A DNA stretch of 64,000 nucleotides from Bradyrhizobium huanghuaihaiense. Lineage in GTDB: Bacteria > Pseudomonadota > Alphaproteobacteria > Rhizobiales > Xanthobacteraceae. How positions within the stretch are numbered: position 1 is the stretch's first letter; the number at the start of each line of letters is the position of its first letter. A program made the position numbers and the translations under genes. Under the pieces are notes generated by a model. The model was not told where the DNA came from. It saw only the letters and a list, made by a program, of their open reading frames with translations, and did not search any database. The stretch spans positions 310,001-374,000 of the forward strand of contig NZ_VLLA01000002.1 in the NCBI RefSeq assembly GCF_007830635.1. Reading direction: 5' to 3'. Of this stretch, positions 20,902-29,789 are shown in pieces.

Positions 20902-22293
20902 ATGCACAGTCCAAATCCAGACATGTCTCAGCTGTTCGCGGACCGGCAGGCCCAGCGCAGCGCCCTGCATAATCGGTATCTGAACGAGCAGTTCGTCCGG
21001 GTCCTGAAGACCATCGGCTACGATGTCGGCTTTCAGAAGGGGCAGGGGCAGTACCTCTACGACCGCGAGGGCGCGCGCTACCTAGACCTGTTGTCCGGCT
21101 TTGGCGTGTTTGCGATCGGGCGCAATCATCCGGTCATGCGCGAGGCGCTCAAGAGCGTGCTCGATGCCGACCTGCCCAACCTCGTCCAGTTCGACGTCTC
21201 GACGCTCGCCGGCGTGCTGGCCGAGCGCCTGTTGAAATACGTCCCCTATCTCGACAAGGTGTTCTTTGCCAATTCCGGCGCGGAATGCGTTGAGGCCGCG
21301 ATCAAGTTCGCGCGGGGGGCGACGGGGCGTCCCGGCATCGTCTATTGCGCCCACGGCTATCACGGCCTGACCTATGGCGCGCTGTCGCTGACGGGTGATT
21401 CGAACTTCCGCACCGGTTTCGAGCCGCTGCTGCCGGGCTGCACCCCGGTCCCGTTCAACGACCTGGCCGCGCTCGAAAAGGCGCTGGCCTCGCGCGAGGT
21501 CGCGGCGTTCATCGTCGAGCCGATCCAGGGCAAGGGCGTCAACCTGCCCACCGACGAGTTCCTGCCCGGCGCCGCCGCGCTCTGCAAGAAGTACGGCACG
21601 CTGTTCGTTGCCGACGAGATCCAGACCGGCATGGGCCGCACCGGCCGCTTCCTCGCGGTCGAGCACTGGAACGTCGAGCCCGACATGGTGCTGCTGTCGA
21701 AATCGCTCTCGGGCGGCCACGTGCCGGTCGGCGCGGTGCTGACGCGCAAGAGCATCTTCGACAAGATCTTCAACCAGATGGACCGTGCGGTCGTGCACGG
21801 CTCCACCTTCTCCAAGAACGACCTCGCCATGGCCGCGGGCATCGCCACGCTCGACGTGATGGAATCGGAGAAGCTCATCGATGCGGCCGCCAAGCGCGGC
21901 GCCGAGCTGCGCCTGGCGCTGACGCGCATGGTGCCCGGCTACGAGCTGTTGAAGGAAGTCCGCGGCAAGGGCCTGATGATCGGCATCGAGTTCGGCCCGC
22001 CGAAATCACTGCGCCTGCGCGCTTCGTGGAACGTGCTGGAGACCGCCAACAAGGGCCTGTTCTGCCAGCTCATCACCGTGCCGCTGTTCAAGGATCACAA
22101 GATCCTCACGCAGGTCGCCGGCCACGGCAGCCACACCATCAAGCTGCTGCCGCCGCTCACCATCACTGAGGAAGATTGCAGCTGGATCGAGAAGGCGTTC
22201 GACGACGTCATCGCCGGCAGCCACAAGGTCCCCGGTGCGATCTGGTCGCTCGGCAAGACGCTGGTGGACAACGCGGTGCGGCGGTCGGCCTGA
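20902..22293 (+). CDS. hpnO: Aminotransferase HpnO (aminobacteriohopanetriol synthesis)
   Basis: A 463-residue class III PLP-dependent aminotransferase. HpnO converts ribosylhopane to aminobacteriohopanetriol. The pyridoxal lysine is K267 (LLSKSLSGGHVPVGA). Other landmarks are FFANSGAECVEAAIKFAR, AHGYHGLTYGALSLTG and LFVADEIQTGMGRTG (Asp of the PLP pocket). It is the last recognised hopanoid gene in the window. ATGs at 20902 and 20923 are both possible starts. Confidence 0.9.
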   Translation: MHSPNPDMSQLFADRQAQRSALHNRYLNEQFVRVLKTIGYDVGFQKGQGQYLYDREGARYLDLLSGFGVFAIGRNHPVMREALKSVLDADLPNLVQFDVSTLAGVLAERLLKYVPYLDKVFFANSGAECVEAAIKFARGATGRPGIVYCAHGYHGLTYGALSLTGDSNFRTGFEPLLPGCTPVPFNDLAALEKALASREVAAFIVEPIQGKGVNLPTDEFLPGAAALCKKYGTLFVADEIQTGMGRTGRFLAVEHWNVEPDMVLLSKSLSGGHVPVGAVLTRKSIFDKIFNQMDRAVVHGSTFSKNDLAMAAGIATLDVMESEKLIDAAAKRGAELRLALTRMVPGYELLKEVRGKGLMIGIEFGPPKSLRLRASWNVLETANKGLFCQLITVPLFKDHKILTQVAGHGSHTIKLLPPLTITEEDCSWIEKAFDDVIAGSHKVPGAIWSLGKTLVDNAVRRSA

Positions 22294-22408
22294 GGCTCCG
22301 CCGCGGCCTGGTGTCGCGACCTGCGACCTGCTGAAGCAGTCCGCCTCCTGAAACTCCAAATCGGCCCTTACCTTCCCGGCATTGACCTGACCGGGAGAGG
22401 AGTGAGCC

Positions 22409-22813
22409 ATGCCTGTGACTGGCGGCTGTCATTGCGGTGCGATCCGCTATGAAGTGAACGGCGACATGATGGTGCACGCACTCTGCCATTGCGTGGATTG
22501 CCGTCGTCACGCCGGAGCACCGATGGTCGGCTGGGCGATGTATTCGCTCGACGCAGTCAAGGTGGTCCGCGGCCAGCCCAAGATCTATCATTCCTCCGAG
22601 CACGGACGCCGGCACTTCTGCGCCGATTGCGGCACGGGGCTGTTCTACATCAACGAGAACCTGATGCCTGGCGTCATCGACATCCAGAGCGGCACCTATG
22701 ACGACCCCGATGCCGTTCCTGCGACGATGCACATCCAGGTCGCCGAACGGATCGGCTGGATGGAGCGCGCTCACGAACTGCCCGTGTTCGAGCGGTTTCC
22801 TCCGCTCGAATGA
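22409..22813 (+). CDS. GFA-family (CENP-V fold) zinc protein
   Basis: A 134-residue protein with the glutathione-dependent formaldehyde-activating enzyme fold. The zinc-binding cysteines are in GGCHCGAIRYE, LCHCVDCRRHAGAP and FCADCGTGLFYINE. Most members have no tested activity, and a role in formaldehyde metabolism should not be assumed. A good purine-rich ribosome site (GGGAGAGGAG) precedes the ATG. It is a single gene, convergent with the anti-sigma gene 19 bases downstream. Confidence 0.87.
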   Translation: MPVTGGCHCGAIRYEVNGDMMVHALCHCVDCRRHAGAPMVGWAMYSLDAVKVVRGQPKIYHSSEHGRRHFCADCGTGLFYINENLMPGVIDIQSGTYDDPDAVPATMHIQVAERIGWMERAHELPVFERFPPLE

Positions 22814-22831
22814 CGGCGTGCGTCGGCGCAG

Positions 22832-23599
22832 CTACCCCTCCACATTCGCCTTCATTGCCGCCTCGAACTTGTCGACGAATTCGGCGAGCTCGTCGGCGCC
22901 GAGATCGCTGACGGCCCAGAAATTCAGGCCGCGGCCGCCCCAGCGGCGGCAGTTGAAGCCCTGCATGGTCTGGGTCTTCGGCGGGCGGTGCTCGGTGCTC
23001 GCGGTTTGCGACACGAACAAATTGATCACGTGTTGCCGGCGCCGGTAGACCACCGCGCCGATCGCGCGGGCGTCGATGTAGTCGAGGCGGCCGCCGACCA
23101 GCGTAAAACCTTGCGCGGTGAGGTCGATCACGGGCGGGGCGACGTCGAGCTTGCCGTTGAACCACGGCTTGACCGTGTGCTGATCGGTCGAGACCACGTC
23201 GGTGAGGTGGCCTGCCTGGAGCGAGCGCAGATGCGCGGAGACGACCTCCGACAGGATGCGCTGCTGGTCGTCCTGGCGCAGCACCACGGCGACCACGCCG
23301 GAGGCGGCAAGCGCAGAGACGGCCGAGCCCATCGCAAAGCCGCGCAGCACGGAGCGGCGGCTCGGTTGCTGGCGCTGCGGCTGCGGCAGCGAGGCCTCGA
23401 TGCGGGCGCGCAAGTCCGCCGGCGCGGTGTAGCGCAGATTGGTATCTGCGAGCGCGCGGTGCATCTCGCGCTGCGCGGCAAACTCGGCTGCGCAGGCCGG
23501 GCAGCTCGCGATATGCGCTTCGACCTCGCGCGCATGGCCGGCGTCGAGCTCGTTGTCGAGCAGCGCGTGAAGCAGGATCCTTGCTTCGTCGCAGGTCAT
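22832..23599 (-). CDS. Zinc-type anti-sigma factor
   Basis: A 255-residue single-pass membrane protein. The N terminus carries the zinc anti-sigma motif H29-x3-C33-x2-C36 (EAHIASCPACAAEF), with C3 as possible fourth ligand. One membrane helix lies near residues 88-106 (RGFAMGSAVSALAASGVVAVVL). The periplasmic domain contains Cys and Trp residues (FNCRRWGGRGLNFWAV) and could sense an envelope or redox signal. Its ATG overlaps the sigma factor stop by four bases, so the pair is made together. Confidence 0.88.
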   Translation of the reverse strand: MTCDEARILLHALLDNELDAGHAREVEAHIASCPACAAEFAAQREMHRALADTNLRYTAPADLRARIEASLPQPQRQQPSRRSVLRGFAMGSAVSALAASGVVAVVLRQDDQQRILSEVVSAHLRSLQAGHLTDVVSTDQHTVKPWFNGKLDVAPPVIDLTAQGFTLVGGRLDYIDARAIGAVVYRRRQHVINLFVSQTASTEHRPPKTQTMQGFNCRRWGGRGLNFWAVSDLGADELAEFVDKFEAAMKANVEG

Positions 23600-24144
23600 T
23601 TCGCTTGCTCCTCTTCCGCCGTCCAGGCTGCGCGCAGCATGGCGCGGGCGCGGGCGAGGCGGGACATCACGGTGCCGACGGGGACGCCGACCGCCTCGGC
23701 GATTTCACGATAGGACAGGTTGTTGATCTCACGCAGCACGAAGGTTTCCTTGAATGGCTCGGCGAGCGCGTCGATCAGCTTGCGGATCGCGCCGGCATCG
23801 CGGCTGCGCAGCACTTCAGTCTCGGGGCTCGCCTCGGTCTCCTGCCAGAGCGGCGTCTGCTCGTCGGCGCCGGGCGTGTCCTCGATCGCGCTGGGCCGGT
23901 GCGCGCGCCTTGCGTATTCTGCGTTGCAGACGTTGCGCAGGATCGCGAACAGCCAGGGCTTCATCGCCGGCCCGCGGTAGCTGTCAAAATGCTTCAGCGC
24001 GCGCAGATAGCACTCCTGCACCGCATCCTCGGCGTCGGAAGCATCGCGCAGCAGATAGCGCGCGAGCGTGTAGACGTCGTCGAGATAGGGCAGCGCCGCC
24101 TCGCGGAAGCGCCGTGCCTTCTGCACATCGTCGGTGGCGGGCAT
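23596..24144 (-). CDS. ECF sigma factor (partner of the zinc anti-sigma factor)
   Basis: A protein of 182 residues with sigma region 2 (PYLDDVYTLARYLLRDASDAEDAVQECYLRALKHF, with the DAEDAVQE core) and region 4 (FKETFVLREINNLSYREIAEAVGVPVGTVMSRLARAR). I start at the ATG at 24144 (MPATDDVQ), preceded by GCGAGGAG, because region 2 begins soon after and ECF factors usually have about 180 residues. The frame stays open to a TTG at 24261. It is the third gene of an operon with a metallophosphoesterase and a cupredoxin. Confidence 0.88.
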   Translation of the reverse strand: MPATDDVQKARRFREAALPYLDDVYTLARYLLRDASDAEDAVQECYLRALKHFDSYRGPAMKPWLFAILRNVCNAEYARRAHRPSAIEDTPGADEQTPLWQETEASPETEVLRSRDAGAIRKLIDALAEPFKETFVLREINNLSYREIAEAVGVPVGTVMSRLARARAMLRAAWTAEEEQAK

Positions 24145-24253
24145 CGCTCCTCGCTTTGCCTCTGGTTCTTCTTTTGCCGGGACCGCGGGCGCATGCGCCC
24201 GGCCGGCGTGGGACCACCGGCCGGGCAGGACGTTGATGCCTTGGTTGGAGACG

Positions 24254-24589
24254 TTACTCAACCTTGATCATCCCCGTCATGTGCGGGTGCAGCGAACAAA
24301 AATATTTGTAGTCGCCCGCATTGGTGAAGGTGAAGGAGAACTTGTCGTCGGTGTCCAGGGTCTTGGACCTGAACTTGCCGGCGGACACGATGGTGTGCGG
24401 GATGTCGTCCCGGTTGGTCCAGGTCACGGTGGTGCCGACCTTGATCTTGAGCTCGGCCGGCTGGAACACGAAATTATCGATATGGATTTCCATGTCGTCG
24501 GCACGGGCTTTTGTTGCAGGCAACAGGATGGCCGCGGCCAGAGCGAGACCGAGGTCGACACCGAAGTCGCGGCGATTGAGTGTCTTCAT
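24254..24589 (-). CDS. Cupredoxin (amicyanin/plastocyanin-like blue copper protein)
   Basis: A 111-residue exported copper protein. It has a twin-arginine-like leader (LNRRDFGVDLGLALAAA, cleavage near ARADD). The type 1 copper ligands are H65 (DIPHTIVS) and the C-terminal loop C98-x2-H101-x2-M104 (YFCSLHPHMTGMIKV), the amicyanin-type spacing. It could carry electrons or buffer copper in the periplasm. It stands 19 bases after the metallophosphoesterase stop and upstream of the ECF sigma gene. Confidence 0.9.
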   Translation of the reverse strand: MKTLNRRDFGVDLGLALAAAILLPATKARADDMEIHIDNFVFQPAELKIKVGTTVTWTNRDDIPHTIVSAGKFRSKTLDTDDKFSFTFTNAGDYKYFCSLHPHMTGMIKVE

Positions 24590-24608
24590 TGTCAGCGTCC
24601 GTTCAGCC

Positions 24609-25553
24609 TTAGCCCTGCAGCGGCGTGTCGATGATCGCGAGCCGCTGCTCGTTCTGCTTGAAGTTGATGCTGGCTACCCCAAGCATGGAGCGGAGCCTTG
24701 CGTCCTCGACCTTCATCGGGCCAGGCGAGGGAGCGGCTCCCGGCGCCGGCTGCGGGAAGGCGGTCGAGCGCGCGGTGTGGAAGGTGACGTTGCCCTCGAC
24801 CTTCTGCATCACCTGGTGGATGTGCCCGTTCAGCACGGTGACCGAACCAAATCCCTTGACGTATTCCAGCGCGCGGCCGCCATCCTCGGTGCCCCAGCCC
24901 CATTCGGGATAGACGGTCCAGAGCGGGATGTGGGCGAACAGCACGATCGGTGTCGATTTCGACTTGCCGCGCAGGTCGTCCTCGAGCCAGGCGAGCTGCT
25001 CGGTGCCGAGATTGCCGAGGCCGCCTGCCTTGAGGTCGACGACGTTGACGAGGCCGACGAAGTGCACGCCGCCGGCGTCGAACGAGTACCAGCCGTGGCC
25101 CTTAGTGCCGCGGCCGTAGCGCTCGCGATAGAGCTTCACCTCCTCGTCGATGAAGTCGTGCTCGCCGGGGACGTAGTGCACGTCGAGCTTGGTCTGCGAG
25201 ATGATGCGCTCGGCATTGTCGAATTCGGCGGCCTTCGACAGATGCGTGATGTCGCCGGTGTGGATCATGAAGGACGGCTTTGCCGGCATCGCGTTGATCT
25301 TGTTCACGGCCTCCTCCAGCGTGCCGAGCGCGTTGGGATTGGCCGGCTTGTCGAAGCCGACATGGCTGTCGCTGATCTGGAGGAAGCTCATGCCGGGCGC
25401 CGCCGCGGTCGCGGCCTCAGCGGAATCGATGATGCCGAGCGAGCGCGGCACGCCGCCCGTGACGGTCCAGAGCACCCCGGTGCCGGCCCAGGTCATGCAT
25501 TCCAGCACCTTGCGTCGGCTGACGCCGTCATCCCCGTGATCTTGTCCGCTCAT
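24609..25553 (-). CDS. Exported metallophosphoesterase (calcineurin-like)
   Basis: A 314-residue protein with a twin-arginine leader (SRRKVLECMTWAGTG). The five metallophosphoesterase blocks are in order: QISDSHVGF, HTGDITH, PGEHDF (GEHD in place of the usual GNHD), FAHIPLW and NGHIHQ. It is the first gene of a four-gene operon with cupredoxin, ECF sigma and anti-sigma factors, all on the minus strand with short gaps or overlaps. Substrate unknown. Confidence 0.88.
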   Translation of the reverse strand: MSGQDHGDDGVSRRKVLECMTWAGTGVLWTVTGGVPRSLGIIDSAEAATAAAPGMSFLQISDSHVGFDKPANPNALGTLEEAVNKINAMPAKPSFMIHTGDITHLSKAAEFDNAERIISQTKLDVHYVPGEHDFIDEEVKLYRERYGRGTKGHGWYSFDAGGVHFVGLVNVVDLKAGGLGNLGTEQLAWLEDDLRGKSKSTPIVLFAHIPLWTVYPEWGWGTEDGGRALEYVKGFGSVTVLNGHIHQVMQKVEGNVTFHTARSTAFPQPAPGAAPSPGPMKVEDARLRSMLGVASINFKQNEQRLAIIDTPLQG

Positions 25554-25590
25554 CGCGCCTCTCCACGTCGCCCGGAATTGGGCTTCGGGG

Positions 25591-25621
25591 AGGTGATTGC
25601 GGAAGCGGGGGAGTTATTCCC
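25591..25621 (-). promoter_or_regulatory. Candidate ECF-type promoter of the phosphoesterase-sigma operon
   Basis: On the minus strand GGGAATAACTC (plus 25611-25621) resembles an ECF -35 element; about 15 bases downstream lies CGCA as a weak -10. It is about 60 bases upstream of the first gene of the operon. If real, the sigma factor would control its own operon. Confidence 0.25.
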
Positions 25622-25651
25622 GGATGCGATGACGATTTCGTGAGGGGGATT

Positions 25652-25779
25652 TCGTGTCCCGGACGCGGTGCAGCGCCTTTTGGCGGTGCGCCGCAGAGCC
25701 GGGACCCACGCGGCTCGGGCGGTCTGGGCCCCGGCTCTGCGCAGCAGCGTTGCACGCTGCAGCGCGTCCGGGGCACGAG
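25652..25779. repeat. Long imperfect palindromic intergenic repeat
   Basis: The outer arms TCGTGTCCCGGACGC and GCGTCCGGGGCACGA, and inner arms around GCAGAGCCGGGACC and GGCCCCGGCTCTGC, are near-complementary. Elements like this are widespread in Bradyrhizobium intergenic regions. It ends three bases before the stop codon of the 25782-26660 gene and may serve as its terminator. Confidence 0.75.
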
Positions 25780-25781
25780 AT

Positions 25782-26660
25782 CTATTTCGCGAACTCATTC
25801 ACGGCCTTCACCACGGCCGCGGGCACTTCCTGCGCCACACAATGCCCGGCACCTTCAAAGACCAGCGTGCTGACCCGCGGTATCAGCGACACGGCGCGTT
25901 GCACCATCTCCTTGTAGATTGGCCCCGATTTTGTGGCAGTCGTGATGCGCACCGGGCAGTCGATCTCGGCCAGCCCTCCAAACGGATTGCCGCGGGCATC
26001 GCCAACGTAAACCTGCGTCATCGCCTCGTAGATCGGACGCAGCATCGCGAACTCAATCTCGGGCGTGCAGCAAAGCCGTACACGGCCATCATCGAGGGGC
26101 ACGAAGCCGTGTTGCACATAGGCGCGCAGCGAGGCCTCTGTCCAATCCGCAAATGCCGGTGCCGCGCGGTAGCGGTTGAAGACGGCATCGGGGCTGTCGA
26201 ATTCTGCCTGACGGCGCAGCGCGCCTTGCACGCGGGACAGGGAGTCTTCGTCCAATCCGCCGGAGCGGGCCGCGCGCGGGTCCATGATGGTCGGCTCCAT
26301 CACGAACAGGCGTGTGAAACGGCCCGGCAATAGCGTTGCCGACAGCAGGAGATCGGTCGCGCCGGCGCTGTGGCCGATGCCGTAGATGTCGCGCAGCCCG
26401 AGCGCATCGATGACCCGACAGACGTCATCGGCAAAGTCCAGGAAGTGATAGGCTCCAGGCTTGTGGCTAGCGCCGTGGCCGCGGCGATCGAGTGCATAGA
26501 CGGTATAGGTCGACGCAAGCTCGCGCGCGACCTCTTCCCAGACATCGGCGGCGAAACCGGTGCCGTGCACGAGCAGAGCGGGCGGTTTCGCGCTCTCGCC
26601 CCATTGCAACACGGCGATCTCTGCGCCGGCGGGGCCGATTGAAAAGCGCTGGCTGATCAT
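25782..26660 (-). CDS. Alpha/beta-hydrolase
   Basis: A protein of 292 residues with the alpha/beta-hydrolase fold: oxyanion region LLVHGTGFAADVW, nucleophile elbow GIGHSAGATDLL (Ser), and a late histidine in FEGAGHCVAQEVP. The substrate is unknown. The start is uncertain: ATG 26660 (MISQRFSIGPAG) or ATG 26681, which overlaps the stop of the upstream oxidoreductase. The close spacing puts it in one operon with that gene. Confidence 0.82.
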   Translation of the reverse strand: MISQRFSIGPAGAEIAVLQWGESAKPPALLVHGTGFAADVWEEVARELASTYTVYALDRRGHGASHKPGAYHFLDFADDVCRVIDALGLRDIYGIGHSAGATDLLLSATLLPGRFTRLFVMEPTIMDPRAARSGGLDEDSLSRVQGALRRQAEFDSPDAVFNRYRAAPAFADWTEASLRAYVQHGFVPLDDGRVRLCCTPEIEFAMLRPIYEAMTQVYVGDARGNPFGGLAEIDCPVRITTATKSGPIYKEMVQRAVSLIPRVSTLVFEGAGHCVAQEVPAAVVKAVNEFAK

Positions 26661-26670
26661 GGGACGGATG

Positions 26671-28290
26671 CTACTTCGCATCCTCGAGGATCATGGTCGC
26701 GCCTTTCTCCGCAATCATCGCCGTCGGCGTGTTGGTGTTGCCCGAGGTGATGGTTGGCATGATCGAGGCATCGACGATGCGCAAATTGCCAAGGCCGTAG
26801 AAGCGCAGGCGTTCATCGACCACGGCCATCGGGTCGTTCGCCGTACCCATCTTGGCTGTGCCGACGGGGTGGAAGATGGTGGTGCCGATATCGCCGGCGG
26901 CCTTCGCGAGCGAGGCGTCGTCGTCGCCGACGGAGGGGCCGGGCAGATATTCGCTCGGGCGATATTTTGCCAGCGCCTTCTGCTGCATCAGGCGCCGCGT
27001 GGTGCGGATGGCGTCAGCGGCGACCTGGCGGTCGTCCTCGGTCGACAGGTAGTTTGGCGCGATGATCGGCTTCTCATCAGGCGTTGTCGCGCGCAGCCGC
27101 ACGGTGCCGCGGGAGGTCGGCTGCAGATTGCAGGCGCTGACCGTGATGGCGGGGAAGCGGTGCAGGGGATCGCCGAACTTGTCGAGCGACAGCGGCTGCA
27201 CGTGGAACTGAATGTTGGCACGGGCGCGCGTCGCATCGGAGCGCGTGAAGATGCCGAGCTGCGACGGCGCCATGGTCAGAGGACCGCGGCGGCGGAAAGC
27301 ATAGTCGAGCCCCATCAGGCCGCGGCGGAACAGATTGTAATAGGTCTCATTCAGCGTGCGTACGCCCTCCACCTTGTAGATCGCGCGCTGCTGCAGATGG
27401 TCCTGCAGATTGCGGCCGACGCCGGGCTTGTCCATGACGATGTCGATGCCGAGCGGCGAGAGCCAGTCGCCGGGGCCGATGCCGGAGCGATGCAGCACCT
27501 GCACCGAGCCGATGGAGCCTGCCGAGAGCACCACCTCGCGTTTCGCACGCGCCTCGATGATCTCGCCGTTCTGGATGAAGCGCACGCCGACGGCGCGGCC
27601 CTGCTCTATGATGAGGCGGTCGACCAGGACGTGCTTCTCGAGCCGCAAATTGGGGCGGTTCAGCGCCGGCTTGAGGAAGCCGCGCGCCGAGGACCAGCGC
27701 CGTCCGCGCTTCTGGTTGACGTGGAAATAGCTGGTGCCTTCGTTGTCGCCGGTGTTGAAGTCCGGGATGCGCTTGATGCCCATTTCTTCCGCGGCGTCCC
27801 CGACGGCATCGAGAACGGCCCAGGACAGCCGCGGTGCCTCGATGCGCCAGCCGCCGCCGGCGCCGTGATGTTCGCTGGCGCCGAGGAAGTGGTCTTCGAG
27901 GCGCTTGAACAGTGGGAGAACGTCGTCATAGCCCCAGCCGGTCATGCCGAGCTGACGCCAGTGATCGTAGTCGGCGGCCTGGCCGCGCATCGAGATCATG
28001 GCGTTGATCGCCGAGCAGCCGCCGATCACCTTGCCGCGTGGATAGGCCAGCGCGCGGCCGTTTAGGCCCGGTTCGGCCTCGGTCTTGAACATCCAGTCGG
28101 AGCGCGGATTGCCGATCGCGAAGAGGTAGCCGACGGGGATGTGGAACCAGATCCAGTTGTCGTCGCCGCCGGCTTCGAGGATGAGCACCCGGTTGCGGGA
28201 ATCTGCCGAGAGCCGGTTGGCGATGACGCAGCCGGCCGTGCCGGCGCCGACGACAATGTAGTCAAATTCACCTTCGAGCCGTCTCGGCAT
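26671..28290 (-). CDS. GMC-family FAD oxidoreductase (alcohol/choline dehydrogenase type)
   Basis: A 539-residue GMC oxidoreductase. The FAD-binding motif is at the N terminus (YIVVGAGTAGCVIANRLS), followed by the GMC signature regions (ALAYPRGKVIGGCSAINAM and LSAGSIGSVQVLHRSGIGP). The catalytic histidine is in IFHPVGTAKMG and the second in the SGNTNTPT region is replaced by Asn, as is common in this family. It oxidises an unknown alcohol. It is followed by the hydrolase in the same operon. Confidence 0.9.
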   Translation of the reverse strand: MPRRLEGEFDYIVVGAGTAGCVIANRLSADSRNRVLILEAGGDDNWIWFHIPVGYLFAIGNPRSDWMFKTEAEPGLNGRALAYPRGKVIGGCSAINAMISMRGQAADYDHWRQLGMTGWGYDDVLPLFKRLEDHFLGASEHHGAGGGWRIEAPRLSWAVLDAVGDAAEEMGIKRIPDFNTGDNEGTSYFHVNQKRGRRWSSARGFLKPALNRPNLRLEKHVLVDRLIIEQGRAVGVRFIQNGEIIEARAKREVVLSAGSIGSVQVLHRSGIGPGDWLSPLGIDIVMDKPGVGRNLQDHLQQRAIYKVEGVRTLNETYYNLFRRGLMGLDYAFRRRGPLTMAPSQLGIFTRSDATRARANIQFHVQPLSLDKFGDPLHRFPAITVSACNLQPTSRGTVRLRATTPDEKPIIAPNYLSTEDDRQVAADAIRTTRRLMQQKALAKYRPSEYLPGPSVGDDDASLAKAAGDIGTTIFHPVGTAKMGTANDPMAVVDERLRFYGLGNLRIVDASIMPTITSGNTNTPTAMIAEKGATMILEDAK

Positions 28291-28460
28291 TCTGCTTCCA
28301 CCCGTCGCTTAACGTTCCGTCCTAATAGGCAGACCCGCCCGACCGGGACAAGCCCGGCCATGTCTGTTCGTCAGGGCCAGACCCCGATCGCAGGGAGTTG
28401 GGTGGACTGACGCTTGCATGGTAGACAGTCCTGTATTCCCAACAAAGCTCGAGACCCTCC

Positions 28461-29633
28461 ATGCCCATCGTGAACCGTGTCGCCGACCTCCAACCCGATA
28501 TTCAGGCCTGGCGCCGGGACATCCACCAGCACCCCGAGCTGCTGTATGACGTCCACCGCACCGCAGCATTCGTGGCGGACCGGCTGCGCGAGTTCGGCTG
28601 CGACGAGGTCGTGACCGGCCTTGGCCAGACCGGCGTGGTCGGCGTGATCAAGGGCAGCAAGCCGGCCGGCGAGGGGCTCAAGGTGATCGGCCTGCGCGCC
28701 GACATGGACGCGCTGCCGGTCGAGGAGCAGACCAACCTGCCTTACGCCTCCAAGACCCCGGGCAAGATGCACGCCTGCGGCCATGACGGCCACACCGCGA
28801 TGCTGCTTGGTGCCGCCCGCTATCTCGCCGAGACCCGCAACTTCGCCGGCGATGCGATCGTGATCTTCCAGCCCGCCGAGGAGGGCGGCGCCGGCGGCGC
28901 GGCCATGGTCAAGGACGGCCTGATGGAACGCTTCGGCATCGAGCAGGTCTACGGCATGCACAACGGTCCGGGCATCCCGATCGGCTCGTTCGCGATCCGG
29001 CAGGGGCCGATCATGGCGGCGACCGACGAGGTCGACATCATGATCGAGGGTCTCGGCGGCCATGCCGCGCGCCCGCACAAATGCATCGATTCCGTGCTGG
29101 TCGGCGCGCAGGTGATCACGGCGCTGCAGTCGATCGTGGCGCGTAGCGTCGATCCGCTGGAATCGGCGGTGATCTCGATCTGCGAATTCCACGCCGGCAA
29201 CGCCCGCAACGTCATTCCGCAGACCGCGACGCTGCGGGGCACCATCCGGACGCTGTCGCCGGAGGTGCGCAAGCTGGTCGAGAAGCGCGTGCACGAGGTG
29301 GTGGCGGGCGTGGCGCAGATCACCGGCGCCAAGATCGACCTGCACTACAAGCGCAATTATCCCGTCGTGAACAACCACGCCGCCGAGACCGAGGTGGCGC
29401 GGGGTATTGCCAAGCAGGTCGCAGGCGATGCCAACGTGCACGAGATGCCGCCGCTGATGGGCGGCGAGGATTTCGCCTACATGCTGGAAGCGCGCCCCGG
29501 CGCCTTCATCTTCTGTGGCAACGGCGACAGCGCCGGCCTGCATCACCCCGCCTACAATTTCAACGACGAGGCGATCGTGTTCGGCACGTCCTACTGGGTG
29601 AAGCTGGTCGAGGAACAGCTGGCGGCGTCTTAA
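28461..29633 (+). CDS. M20-family amidohydrolase (hippurate hydrolase/aminoacylase type)
   Basis: A 390-residue metallopeptidase-family amidohydrolase. Metal-binding motifs are HACGHDGHTAML, PAEEGGAGG and, near the C terminus, MGGEDFAYMLEARPG. The N-terminal RRDIHQHPELLYD is typical of the hippuricase/IAA-amino-acid hydrolase group. It releases an acyl group from an N-acyl amino acid; the natural substrate is not known. It is a single gene followed by a palindromic repeat. Confidence 0.92.
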   Translation: MPIVNRVADLQPDIQAWRRDIHQHPELLYDVHRTAAFVADRLREFGCDEVVTGLGQTGVVGVIKGSKPAGEGLKVIGLRADMDALPVEEQTNLPYASKTPGKMHACGHDGHTAMLLGAARYLAETRNFAGDAIVIFQPAEEGGAGGAAMVKDGLMERFGIEQVYGMHNGPGIPIGSFAIRQGPIMAATDEVDIMIEGLGGHAARPHKCIDSVLVGAQVITALQSIVARSVDPLESAVISICEFHAGNARNVIPQTATLRGTIRTLSPEVRKLVEKRVHEVVAGVAQITGAKIDLHYKRNYPVVNNHAAETEVARGIAKQVAGDANVHEMPPLMGGEDFAYMLEARPGAFIFCGNGDSAGLHHPAYNFNDEAIVFGTSYWVKLVEEQLAAS

Positions 29634-29642
29634 GGTCTCTTG

Positions 29643-29786
29643 TTCACCTCGCCCCGCTTGCGGGGAGAGGTCGATCGCGTAAGCGATCGGGTGAGGGGGA
29701 CTCTCCGCGAGTCCGTCTCTCACTGTGATCGCGGAAGCAGCCCCTCACCCCAACCCTCTCCCCGTAAGAACGGGGAGAGGGAGAGG
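29643..29786. repeat. Palindromic intergenic repeat between convergent genes
   Basis: GC hairpins at both ends (CCCCGCTTGCGGGG; CCCCGTAAGAACGGGG) with CCTCTCC/GGAGAGG arms and an inner hairpin GATCGCGTAAGCGATC. This is a known style of rhizobial intergenic element. It fills the gap between the convergent amidohydrolase and phosphate permease genes and can act as a two-way terminator. Confidence 0.8.
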
Positions 29787-29789
29787 AAC

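Noticed and set aside
25652..25779. Possible CRISPR or insertion sequence end
   Set aside because: It is a single palindrome without spacers, target duplication or transposase.
24993..26333. Plus-strand frames over the metallophosphoesterase and hydrolase genes
   Set aside because: They run through the palindromic repeat and oppose two clear genes.
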